From positions 1 to 64,000 of the forward strand of contig JAEZGH010000161.1 of assembly GCA_023417065.1 (NCBI GenBank): a DNA stretch of 64,000 nt. Reading direction: 5' to 3'. The DNA is from Bacteroidota bacterium (lineage in GTDB: Bacteria > Bacteroidota > Bacteroidia > Cytophagales > Cyclobacteriaceae). The translations under genes and the position numbers were made by a program. Of this stretch, positions 52,941 to 60,739 are shown one piece after another; within the stretch, counting starts at the first letter, position 1, and each line of letters starts with the position of its first letter. Under the pieces are notes generated by a model that was given only the letters and a program-made list of their open reading frames with translations, was not told where the DNA came from and did not search any database.

Positions 52941-54260
52941 ATGAGTATTGCGATTTCAGAAAAAAATATAACACAGGAAGTTATTGCAGCCATCCGCAGA
53001 GATACAAAGCCCACAGGCAGCTTTGATACATTGCGTGCTGCTGCATTGGAGAATCTGGAACGTCAGGGACTGCCGGGTAACAAGTCAGAAGAGTATAAGC
53101 ATACGCCCCTCACGCGGATCCTGGAAAAGAACTTCAACTTCGGCCAGACTAATCCAGTTTCCGTTTCAGCACTTAACCGCGAGGCGTTTCTCATTCCCGA
53201 TATCGATGGCAACGTTGTTGTTTTCGTGAATGGAAAATGGTCTGAAGAATTGTCGACCATCCAATCCGAGGAAGGAGTTCAGATTATTCCCTTCTCGGCG
53301 GCGGGGACAGCCGAAGCAAATCTGATCGGCACGCATCTCGGCCACGTGGCAGATCATTCCAACGATGCCTTTGCCGCCTGGAATACCGCGGCGTTCAGCG
53401 ACGGCGTCCTGATTTATGTAAAGAAAAACACGCAGGCCCAAAGACCTGTTCTGATTTACCATATCCACGACACAACGCAAGGCCAGGTAATCAGTGCAGT
53501 GCGGAATCTCGTCGTTACAGAAACAGGAAGCGAAATTACCCTTCTCGAGAAGTACGACACCTTTGGCACCGCCAACGGATTCTCAATGGTTGTTTCAGAA
53601 GGCGTTGTCGCCGAAAATGCTTTGGTTAACTGGTACTCTATCCAGAACGATTCCGGAAGGTTTCATCACGAGCACCGTCAAATCAATCAGGAACGTTCGA
53701 GTCACGTAAACACATACACGTTTACCCTGGATGGAAACGTCGTGCGAAACAACCTCCAGTTATCCCTTGACGGCGAAGGCATTGACTCGCATATGTACGG
53801 ATTGTATCTGGTCAGCAAGAAGACACTTGCAGATAACCATACCGTAGTGGATCACCGTCAGCCGAACTCGTTCAGCAACGAATTTTATAAAGGCATCATC
53901 GACGACCAGGCCCGCGGTGTTTTCAACGGAAAGATATACGTAAGGCCGAATGCGCAAAAAACGAATGCGTTCCAGGCTAACCGTAATATTCTCCTTGGCG
54001 ACCAGGCTACCGTGAACACAAAGCCACAGCTGGAAATCTGGGCCGATGATGTGAAGTGTTCGCACGGATGTACATCGGGCCAGCTCGATGAGGAAGCTCT
54101 GTTCTATCTTCGTGCCCGTGGAATCCACAAAGACACCGCGAGGGCAATAATGCTGTATGCCTTTGCGGCAGAGTTGTTGGAAACCATGAAAAATCCGGTT
54201 ATCAAAGGCTACATCGATTCACTGATCAGTGAACGCCTTCATAAAAACTTTGAATCATGA
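52941..54260 (+). CDS. sufD: Fe-S cluster assembly protein SufD
   Basis: A 439-residue SufD, paralogue and partner of SufB. The N-terminal helical part (GLPGNKSEEYKHTPLTRILEKNF, residues 38-60) is followed by the beta-helix core, with DGNVVRNNLQLSLDGEG, YKGIIDDQARGVFNGKIYVRPNAQKTNAFQANRNI (about 311-345) and the conserved WADDVKCSHGCTSGQLDEEALFYLRARGI near the C-terminus. The conserved C-S-H-G-C motif contributes the cluster site. Its stop overlaps the sufS start by 4 bases. Confidence 0.95.
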   Translation: MSIAISEKNITQEVIAAIRRDTKPTGSFDTLRAAALENLERQGLPGNKSEEYKHTPLTRILEKNFNFGQTNPVSVSALNREAFLIPDIDGNVVVFVNGKWSEELSTIQSEEGVQIIPFSAAGTAEANLIGTHLGHVADHSNDAFAAWNTAAFSDGVLIYVKKNTQAQRPVLIYHIHDTTQGQVISAVRNLVVTETGSEITLLEKYDTFGTANGFSMVVSEGVVAENALVNWYSIQNDSGRFHHEHRQINQERSSHVNTYTFTLDGNVVRNNLQLSLDGEGIDSHMYGLYLVSKKTLADNHTVVDHRQPNSFSNEFYKGIIDDQARGVFNGKIYVRPNAQKTNAFQANRNILLGDQATVNTKPQLEIWADDVKCSHGCTSGQLDEEALFYLRARGIHKDTARAIMLYAFAAELLETMKNPVIKGYIDSLISERLHKNFES

Positions 54261-55501
54261 ACGCATTTCCCGCAGCGGTGAAACTGGATATTGGAAAAAT
54301 CCGGCAGGAATTTCCCATACTGCATCAACAGGTTAACGGACGCGACCTTGTCTATTTCGACAACGCAGCCACGTCGCAAAAGCCTGAACGTGTAATCGAT
54401 TCGTTGGTGGCGTACTATAAGGGCTACAATGCAAACATCCACCGTGGTATTCACACGCTGGCGGAGAAGGCAACCAAAGCGTACGAAGACACCCGGCGCA
54501 CCGCAAGGGCATTTATCAACGCGGCATCTGAAGAAGAAATCATCTTTACACGCGGCGTCACCGAATGCATCAACCTGGTAGCATCATCATACGGCCGCGC
54601 ATTCCTCAAACAGGGAGATGAGGTGATTATCTCGGGCCTGGAGCATCACTCCAATATTGTGCCCTGGCAACTCATCTGCGAACAAATGGGCGCGGTACTG
54701 AAGGTGATTCCGGTTTCAGAACAGGGTGAGCTTGATCTGAAGGCATTCGGAAAACTCTTAAGTGCCCGTACCAAAGTTGTTTCGGTGAACCATGCCTCAA
54801 ACAGTCTTGGAACCATAAACCCGATCGGCGAAATCATCCGGATGGCACACGATGCCGGTGCAGTAGTACTAATTGACGGAGCTCAGGCGGGAGCCCACCT
54901 TCCTATTGATGTTCAGGCATTGGACTGCGATTTCTACTGCCTGTCATCACATAAGATGTACGGGCCGACCGGCACAGGCCTTCTGTACGGAAAGAAGGAG
55001 CTCCTTGAAAAGATGCCCCCCTACCATGGTGGCGGTGAAATGATCAAGGACGTGACCTTCGAGAAGACGACATACAACGACCTCCCCTATAAGTTTGAAG
55101 CCGGCACGCCGAACATCGGCGACGTCGTCGCTTATAAAGAGGCATTTGATTTCATATCTGAATTAGGCAAGGAAAACATTGCCGCGCACGAACATGAATT
55201 GCTGACGTATGCGACCGCCCAGGTTGGAGCCCTCAATGGGGTTCGTCTGGTGGGAACCGCGGCAAACAAAGTCGGCGTTCTCTCCTTTATTGTCGATGGC
55301 ATTCATCATTTTGATATTGGTCAGATGCTTGATTCTCGGGGAATTGCCGTACGTACAGGGCACCACTGCACGCAGCCGTTGATGACCCAATACTGCATTG
55401 AAGGAACAGTGCGCGCGTCGTTCGCGATATATAATACAAAGGCGGAGATCGACCAACTCGTTGAGGGACTTGACCGGATTATCCGGTTTATGAAGAAATG
55501 A
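54257..55501 (+). CDS. sufS: Cysteine desulfurase SufS
   Basis: A 414-residue PLP enzyme that takes sulfur from cysteine for cluster assembly. The PLP lysine is K233 in SSHKMYGPTG and the active-site cysteine is C371 in RTGHHCTQPLM, the short loop of type II desulfurases. Other typical segments are YFDNAATSQKPE (33-44), GLEHHSNIVPW (127-137) and GGGEMI (258-263). It starts in an ATGA overlap with sufD and is followed by sufE after 47 bases, as in a SufS/SufE pair. Confidence 0.97.
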   Translation: MNAFPAAVKLDIGKIRQEFPILHQQVNGRDLVYFDNAATSQKPERVIDSLVAYYKGYNANIHRGIHTLAEKATKAYEDTRRTARAFINAASEEEIIFTRGVTECINLVASSYGRAFLKQGDEVIISGLEHHSNIVPWQLICEQMGAVLKVIPVSEQGELDLKAFGKLLSARTKVVSVNHASNSLGTINPIGEIIRMAHDAGAVVLIDGAQAGAHLPIDVQALDCDFYCLSSHKMYGPTGTGLLYGKKELLEKMPPYHGGGEMIKDVTFEKTTYNDLPYKFEAGTPNIGDVVAYKEAFDFISELGKENIAAHEHELLTYATAQVGALNGVRLVGTAANKVGVLSFIVDGIHHFDIGQMLDSRGIAVRTGHHCTQPLMTQYCIEGTVRASFAIYNTKAEIDQLVEGLDRIIRFMKK

Positions 55502-55548
55502 CGTCAGTCGGTTGCGATATGCCGGTTCCGGTAATAGCGCCCTGGTAA

Positions 55549-55995
55549 ATGGATAAAATGAGCATTGAATCAGCACAGGAAGAAATAGTAAACGAATTCT
55601 CATTGCTTGACGGCGACCGGGAGATGACTGTGTTCTATATAATGGAACTTGGTCAGAAGCTGCCGGACATGCCGGAGGCCGAAAAAACGGAGGATAACAT
55701 CGTGAAAGGCTGCCAGTCCAAAGTCTGGTTAACGGCCACCCTCGGAAATGATAACACGATGCATTTTCAGGCAGACAGTAACACGGCCATTACCAAAGGG
55801 TTGGTCAGTCTTCTGTTGCGAATTTTCAATGGTCAGACGCCCGATGCAATTTTGAATGCGGAGCTTACTTTTATGAACCGGATCGGTATGGAACGGTTCA
55901 TCGGCACCCAGCGTTCTAATGGTTTCGCCGCTATGATCAAACAGATGAAGCTTTATGCTTTGGCGTTTAAAACTAAATTGGAGACCAGATCATGA
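55549..55995 (+). CDS. sufE: Sulfur acceptor SufE
   Basis: A 148-residue SufE that accepts persulfide from SufS through C55 in the GCQSKVW motif. Conserved GQKLPDMPE (35-43) is also present. The start is at 55549; the next ATG, three codons on, is also possible. Its stop overlaps the sufT start by 4 bases. The protein stimulates the desulfurase. Confidence 0.94.
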   Translation: MDKMSIESAQEEIVNEFSLLDGDREMTVFYIMELGQKLPDMPEAEKTEDNIVKGCQSKVWLTATLGNDNTMHFQADSNTAITKGLVSLLLRIFNGQTPDAILNAELTFMNRIGMERFIGTQRSNGFAAMIKQMKLYALAFKTKLETRS

Positions 55996-56312
55996 GTGAA
56001 CAGACAGAACCCAATCTGCGGGATAAGGTAATTGATGCGATCAAGACCGTCTATGATCCGGAGATTCCCGTAGACGTATACGAGCTCGGATTGATTTATG
56101 AGGTGAGTACCTATCCGGTTAACAATATCTATATTCTCATGACCCTTACCTCGCCTTCGTGTCCGTCGGCAGAGGTAATTCCCGGTGAGATCGAACAGAA
56201 GGTCAAAGCCATTGAAGGTGTGAACGACGTCACGGTGGAACTCACCTTTGACCCGCCGTACTCGCAGGACATGATGAGCGAGGCCGCAAAACTTGAACTA
56301 GGCTTTTTATAA
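55992..56312 (+). CDS. sufT: MIP18/DUF59 family Fe-S assembly protein (SufT)
   Basis: A 106-residue DUF59 protein, used in cluster maturation or delivery. The segment LRDKVIDAIKTVYDPEIPVDVYELGLIYEV (9-38) and MTLTSPSCPSAEVIPGEIEQKVKAI (51-75) are the family hallmarks, with conserved Cys in PSCPS. It overlaps sufE by 4 bases, so it belongs to the operon. It may act in transfer of clusters to targets such as aconitase, but this is inferred. Confidence 0.9.
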   Translation: MSEQTEPNLRDKVIDAIKTVYDPEIPVDVYELGLIYEVSTYPVNNIYILMTLTSPSCPSAEVIPGEIEQKVKAIEGVNDVTVELTFDPPYSQDMMSEAAKLELGFL

Positions 56313-56335
56313 CTAAAAATTAACGAACAAAATAT

Positions 56336-56752
56336 ATGTATCCTGAACAATTAGTTGCTCCGATGCGGACTGATCTGACCAGCGCTGGTTTCGTGGAACT
56401 CAAGAGCGCCGAAGAAGTCGATCAGCAGCTTCAGAACCAGCAAGGGACTACCCTTCTGGTGATCAATTCCGTTTGCGGATGTGCAGCAGGCGCAGCCAGA
56501 CCCGGAGTTAAGTGGGCCCTGGAACACACCAACAAGAAACCCGATACTCTGGCAACGGTGTTTGCAGGAGTTGACAAAGAGGCTGTGGCCAAGGCGCGGG
56601 AGTATACCCTCCCTTACCCTCCATCATCGCCGTCTATTGCCCTTTTCAAGGATGGTGAGCTTGTTCACTTTGTCGAGCGCCACCACATTGAAGGCCGAAA
56701 TGCGCAGATGATCGGTCAGCACCTTCTTGAAGTATTCGAAGAATACTGCTAG
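56336..56752 (+). CDS. BrxA/BrxB family bacilliredoxin
   Basis: A 138-residue thioredoxin-fold protein of the YphP/YqiW family, with the CGC motif at C47-G48-C49 and the C-terminal ALFKDGELVHFVERHHIEGR. It removes mixed disulfides, for example with bacillithiol, from proteins. It lies 23 bases after sufT and is the last gene before a terminator, so it belongs to the suf operon, linking Fe-S assembly with thiol repair. Confidence 0.9.
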   Translation: MYPEQLVAPMRTDLTSAGFVELKSAEEVDQQLQNQQGTTLLVINSVCGCAAGAARPGVKWALEHTNKKPDTLATVFAGVDKEAVAKAREYTLPYPPSSPSIALFKDGELVHFVERHHIEGRNAQMIGQHLLEVFEEYC

Positions 56753-56775
56753 GCTTCGATCACATCACACAAAAG

Positions 56776-56806
56776 AGAGGCTGTCCTAAGGACAGCTTCT
56801 TTTTTT
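56776..56806 (+). terminator. Intrinsic terminator of the suf operon
   Basis: An 11-bp stem with one G-T pair (56776-56786 with 56790-56800, loop taa) is followed by a run of T to 56806. Confidence 0.88.
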
Positions 56807-56981
56807 AGGATTAAGATCAACTTTCAACCATCGAGGATGACGACGCTTGCCTCCCCGCTTTGGATTCATAGAGGAGAACTTCTGTTTTTGATCTGCCTAA
56901 CCTGTCCATAACATCTAAATCAACCGATCAGATAACCCGCGTGAGGAGTCTGATCAACACCAGCTTATTTCTCAATATTGA

Positions 56982-57902
56982 CTAAAAACTAAACTTCGCA
57001 ATAAATTCCTCCAGCTCATCCTTCAATGGCCTTGAGCGACTTATTCCCAGCACGTCATTTACCATGGGGTTCGGCTTGACGTGGAGTTCGTGCAGGCGCA
57101 AATGCTGATTGATGAATATGAATTCAAGTCCCGGAATCAGCTCCTTCAATACGTCGAGCAGGTCAATAATCTTGATATTCCGGTCTACCAGGTTATAAGT
57201 TCCGCTTGGAAGATCGCTGTGTATTAGGTTGGCCAGTGCTTTTGCCACCAACTCCACATGGATGAATGCGCGCGACTGTTTTCCATCGCCCTGGATGGTG
57301 ACCATCTTACTGAAGTTGGCCTCAAAGACGAACCGGTTGATGACGGCATCGAAGCGCATACTTTTGTTGTATCCATAGACGTTGCCACAGCGCATTATGT
57401 AGGTGCTGATCTTGTTGGACAGGCGCCTGATATGCTCCTCCCCGCGAAGCTTCGACGTAGCATAAAGCGACTGAGGTTCCGGAATAGCCAACTCATCTAC
57501 CGCTTCAACAGATGATCCATAAACTCCTGTGCTACTGGTAAATATCACCCGCTTAACATTACTCTCCTCGATCGCATAGACAAGTTCCGCGGTACCCCAG
57601 TGATTGATTTGCTCGTACACGTGGGCATCCGTGTTTGCGAAGGGTGTCGTGACTTTGGCGGCAAGGTGATAGACCACGTCAATGTCACGAAGCATCTTTC
57701 GGAGGGCGCGGGAGTCCAGCAACTCCCCCTTGGTAAAGCTTAGCTTGGCGTGGTTGCGCAACCGGAGGCCTAGAAAAAGGTTGTAATTCAGGCGGCTCAG
57801 GTTATCGTAGATAATAACTTTTTCAACTTCGGGATTTGCTACCAGGTGGGCGACGAGTTCCGTTCCAATGTAACCGGCGCCACCGGTGATCAGGACTTTC
57901 AT
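56982..57902 (-). CDS. NAD-dependent epimerase/dehydratase (SDR family)
   Basis: A 306-residue extended SDR enzyme. The cofactor motif GGAGYIG is at 7-13 and the catalytic YATSK near 146-150, with STGVYG upstream. Family members act on nucleotide sugars. The chain ends around 306 with SRSRPLKDELEEF, consistent with the family. Substrate cannot be named. Upstream, on the same strand and 39 bases away, is the sulfate reductase gene. The hairpin gatcaga/tctgatc (56925-56955) may end its transcript. Confidence 0.88.
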   Translation of the reverse strand: MKVLITGGAGYIGTELVAHLVANPEVEKVIIYDNLSRLNYNLFLGLRLRNHAKLSFTKGELLDSRALRKMLRDIDVVYHLAAKVTTPFANTDAHVYEQINHWGTAELVYAIEESNVKRVIFTSSTGVYGSSVEAVDELAIPEPQSLYATSKLRGEEHIRRLSNKISTYIMRCGNVYGYNKSMRFDAVINRFVFEANFSKMVTIQGDGKQSRAFIHVELVAKALANLIHSDLPSGTYNLVDRNIKIIDLLDVLKELIPGLEFIFINQHLRLHELHVKPNPMVNDVLGISRSRPLKDELEEFIAKFSF

Positions 57903-57941
57903 GTTTAGACTTAAGGAAGGTTTATTACTGTATTTGTGATG

Positions 57942-58598
57942 CTACTTTGATACGAGGTCGGTGTTCAGTCCACATTCAACCTTGTTCAATCCGAACCATC
58001 TCGCCTCACGCTCCTGCATTTCCGGATCGAGTCGTCGCGTACAAGGTTCACAACCGATACTCATATAGCCCTTGTCTTCGAGAGGGTGTTTAGGCAGGTT
58101 ATATTCTTTTTGGTACTGCCAGATCATTTTGGCGTTCCAGTCGAGCATCGGATGAAACCGCAGGCAACCATGCCGCGCGGGTTGTTCCACCTTCATTGCC
58201 GCGCGTACTGCACTCTGATCGGCGCGTACCCCGTTAATCCAGATATCCTTCGAACGCAGGATGGCATCCATGGGCTGGGTTTTGTTAAGGTAGCAGCAAT
58301 GATCAGGATCCGATGTAAAGAGCAACTTGCCCTCATAGTCGCGCTGCATGAACTTTGGCACATCCGACTTCAGGTCGATGGTGTTGATGCCGAAGCGCTC
58401 TGTAATCTCATCGCGAAACCTTACCGTTTCGGGGAAATGAAAACCGGTATTGATGAAGTATATAGGAATGGTCCGGTCTATACGGCTCAGCATGTGAAGC
58501 AGCACCAGACTATGTGACTGAAATGACGATGTTGTGAATAGCGTCTTGCCTGCAGCCTTGTATTCTTCAATCTTTTCCTTGATTTCCTGGAACTTCAT
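57942..58598 (-). CDS. cysH: Phosphoadenylyl/adenylyl-sulfate reductase
   Basis: A 218-residue reductase of the CysH family that makes sulfite from activated sulfate. Two cysteines at 101-102 (DHCCYLNK) and two at 183/186 (GCEPC) form the 4Fe-4S site of APS-type reductases. The C-terminal nucleophile is C209 in ECGLN; most homologues have ECGLH, so the last residue is changed. Fe-S use would fit the suf operon nearby. It has an AT-rich upstream region with a TAnnTTTG element. Confidence 0.92.
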   Translation of the reverse strand: MKFQEIKEKIEEYKAAGKTLFTTSSFQSHSLVLLHMLSRIDRTIPIYFINTGFHFPETVRFRDEITERFGINTIDLKSDVPKFMQRDYEGKLLFTSDPDHCCYLNKTQPMDAILRSKDIWINGVRADQSAVRAAMKVEQPARHGCLRFHPMLDWNAKMIWQYQKEYNLPKHPLEDKGYMSIGCEPCTRRLDPEMQEREARWFGLNKVECGLNTDLVSK

Positions 58599-58646
58599 GT
58601 GAATTTTACCCAGAGGGATTTAAATATCTTTAACTCAAAAACTTAT

Positions 58647-58654
58647 CAAAAATA
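58647..58654 (-). promoter_or_regulatory. Possible -7 element of the cysH promoter
   Basis: On the minus strand TATTTTTG (58654-58647) matches TAnnTTTG, 49 bases before the cysH start. Overlapping aaatattta palindromes at about 58650-58677 could be an operator. Confidence 0.4.
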
Positions 58655-58706
58655 TTTAAAGTAAAACTCTAAATATTTATATTCGCTTGCCCAACTTTTT
58701 AAACTT

Positions 58707-58784
58707 ATGAATCTACGCTTTCGGGTAATGGTAGTCCTGCTCCTTTCCCTGCTTGCTGTCTGTGGTCAGGTCATTTTCGCCTAA
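58707..58784 (+). CDS. 25-residue signal-peptide-like peptide, possibly truncated gene
   Basis: From ATG 58707 to TAA 58782 the frame encodes 25 residues (MNLRFRVMVVLLLSLLAVCG then QVIFA): two arginines, a hydrophobic core and AxA-like end. It is a perfect signal peptide with nothing after it. The stop is followed by a codon run reading HSQNRNHS in frame, so a premature stop may have cut off a secreted protein; otherwise it is a hydrophobic micropeptide. I recognise no family. Confidence 0.35.
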   Translation: MNLRFRVMVVLLLSLLAVCGQVIFA

Positions 58785-59040
58785 CACAGTCAGAACCGAA
58801 ATCATTCCTGAACTTGCACCATTAACAATTGCGCGCAGCAATTTTTATTGCGAACGCGTAGTTACAAAAAATCTCAAAAGGATTATCGGCGCGGGTTCGG
58901 AAATATCTGTTGCAGTCAAAATGAGGTGATTGAATTGCTCTTCTGAACCTTTTATACTAAATGCTGTTAGTTTATGCAGGGCTAACCGGAATTAGGTTAC
59001 GAGAACAATCTTATTAACTTAGCGCCTTGCTGACCTTATA
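58785..59040. other. Intergenic region before queD
   Basis: About 256 bases with no gene. No clear promoter is seen; AT-rich stretches at about 58940-59020 could hold the queD promoter. Confidence 0.4.
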
Positions 59041-59451
59041 ATGAAAGTAAAAGTAACCCGGAAGGAACATTTCAACGCCGCGCACAGACTTTTCCATCCT
59101 GAATGGTCGGATGAGAAGAATGCCGATATCTTTGGGAAGTGTAGTAATCCGAACTTTCACGGCCATAACTATGAGTTGCTGGTGAGTTTGACGGGGACGC
59201 CGGATCCGAAAACGGGATTTGTTTTTGACCTGAAGCATCTCAGCGACCTGATCCGGGAGCATGTAATCCTGAAGTTTGACCATCGGAACCTGAACCTGGA
59301 TACACCATATTTCAAAGACCGGAATCCTACGGCTGAGAATATTGCCGTGGTGATCTGGGAAATCCTTCGGGAGAAAATCGATCTATCATTAGACTTGAAA
59401 ATTACCTTGTATGAGACAGAAAGGAATTTCGTTGAATATCCAGCCGGTTAA
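59041..59451 (+). CDS. queD: 6-carboxytetrahydropterin synthase
   Basis: A 136-residue PTPS/QueD family enzyme, which makes 6-carboxy-tetrahydropterin from dihydroneopterin triphosphate in queuosine (preQ0) synthesis. Zinc ligands are H15, H40 and H42 (AAH and FHGHNY), and the catalytic cysteine is C34 in GKCSNPN. The glutamate in ETERNFVEYP binds substrate. The gene overlaps the start of folE by 41 bases, and FolE supplies its substrate. Confidence 0.93.
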   Translation: MKVKVTRKEHFNAAHRLFHPEWSDEKNADIFGKCSNPNFHGHNYELLVSLTGTPDPKTGFVFDLKHLSDLIREHVILKFDHRNLNLDTPYFKDRNPTAENIAVVIWEILREKIDLSLDLKITLYETERNFVEYPAG

Positions 59452-60100
59452 TCCGATCGACGACGATCTGGCAGATGACCATGCGTTCACATCGTTCGAA
59501 ACACCCCTCCGCAAGGACGCATTCGACCTGGATGACGACGAAAAGATTGAGCGGATCGAAAAGCATTTTCGCGAAATCATGCATATTCTCGGGTTAGACC
59601 TCACAGACGACAGTCTGAACGGAACACCGCGGAGAGTGGCAAAAATGTTTGTCAAGGAAGTCTTCAGCGGTCTCAATCCCAAGAACCGGCCACATGCCCG
59701 GCTTTTCGAAAACAAATACAATTACGACCAGATGCTGGTCGAAAAGGATATCACCTTCTATTCCCACTGTGAACATCACTTTGTCCCCATCTATGGCAAA
59801 GTGCACGTAGCGTATTTTTCGAGCGGAAAGGTTATTGGTTTGTCGAAGATCAATCGTATTGTTCAGTATTTCGCCAAGCGCCCGCAGGTGCAGGAACGCC
59901 TAACGGTACAGATAGGCAAAGAAATAGAACGTGTTTTGCATACCGGAGATGTCGGGGTGGTGATCGATGCTAATCATATGTGTGTGGCTTCACGCGGTGT
60001 TGGCGACACCAACAGCAAGACAGGAACAGCATACTTCAGCGGCAAATTCAATGATGAAAATATCCGTCGTGAGTTCCTGAATTACATCAACAGCAAATAA
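59411..60100 (+). CDS. folE: GTP cyclohydrolase I
   Basis: A 229-residue FolE that converts GTP to dihydroneopterin triphosphate, feeding folate and, through QueD, queuosine. Zinc ligands C120, H123 and C191 lie in SHCEHHFVP and HMCVASRG. The first 45 residues are an acidic extension typical of Bacteroidota FolE. The start lies inside queD in another frame; no other ATG gives the conserved acidic start (LETPL-like SFETPLRKDAF). So the two enzymes are probably translationally coupled. Confidence 0.94.
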   Translation: MRQKGISLNIQPVNPIDDDLADDHAFTSFETPLRKDAFDLDDDEKIERIEKHFREIMHILGLDLTDDSLNGTPRRVAKMFVKEVFSGLNPKNRPHARLFENKYNYDQMLVEKDITFYSHCEHHFVPIYGKVHVAYFSSGKVIGLSKINRIVQYFAKRPQVQERLTVQIGKEIERVLHTGDVGVVIDANHMCVASRGVGDTNSKTGTAYFSGKFNDENIRREFLNYINSK

Positions 60101-60199
60101 TAACGACCATTCGGTTGCTGACCTTTTTTGGTTCAATTGTTATTCAATTCCAGTGGAATTGATTTAACTTGGAGACAAAACCCTTTAATAGCCATTATT

Positions 60200-60694
60200 A
60201 TGTCTCTCGAAAACGAACTCCAACAGAAGTTTCGGAACGAACCACAAAAAGCAATCCTGAATATTCTTTACACTTCCTATTTCATTCAGGATCGGATGAA
60301 CACGTTATTTAAACAGTTCGACATTACCCGTCAACAGTACAACGTATTGCGTATCCTCCGCGGCCAACATCCGGGCCATGCTTCGGTAAATCTTATACGG
60401 GAAAGAATGCTTGATAAGATGTCAGACGCCTCGCGTATCGTGGAGCGTCTTCGCCTGAAGGGCATGGTAATCCGCAAGAATGCTGAGAAAGACAAGCGCG
60501 CCGTTGAGGTGACCATTACAGACGTCGGACTGGACCTTCTGCGGGAAATGGAGAGACCGGTGGAAGAATTTGATTCTTTGTTGCGAAATCTCAGTGAAGA
60601 CGAAACCCGTCAGTTAAATACCTTGTTGGATAAGATACGGGAAGGGCAGCCGCGCACGGAGGATTTCGTCAAGAATATGGCGGCGCTTCATTAG
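60200..60694 (+). CDS. MarR family transcriptional regulator
   Basis: A 164-residue winged-helix regulator (DITRQQYNVLRILRGQHPGHASVNLIRERMLDKMSDASRIVERLRLKGMVIRKNAEKDKRAVEVTITDVGLDLL can be read as helix-turn-helix plus wing at about 40-115). It should bind DNA as a dimer and respond to small molecules or oxidants. I start at the ATG at 60200 (MSLENEL); the frame extends upstream to 60128. It lies 45 bases upstream of the aconitase gene on the same strand, so it could regulate it. Confidence 0.9.
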   Translation: MSLENELQQKFRNEPQKAILNILYTSYFIQDRMNTLFKQFDITRQQYNVLRILRGQHPGHASVNLIRERMLDKMSDASRIVERLRLKGMVIRKNAEKDKRAVEVTITDVGLDLLREMERPVEEFDSLLRNLSEDETRQLNTLLDKIREGQPRTEDFVKNMAALH

Positions 60695-60739
60695 GACCAA
60701 AAATTTATTACTTTAGCAGCGTTTTAATAAAAGCTTACT

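Noticed and set aside
58650..58677. aaatattta palindromes as a definite operator
   Set aside because: AT-rich palindromes are frequent in such intergenic DNA; without conservation data I only mention them.
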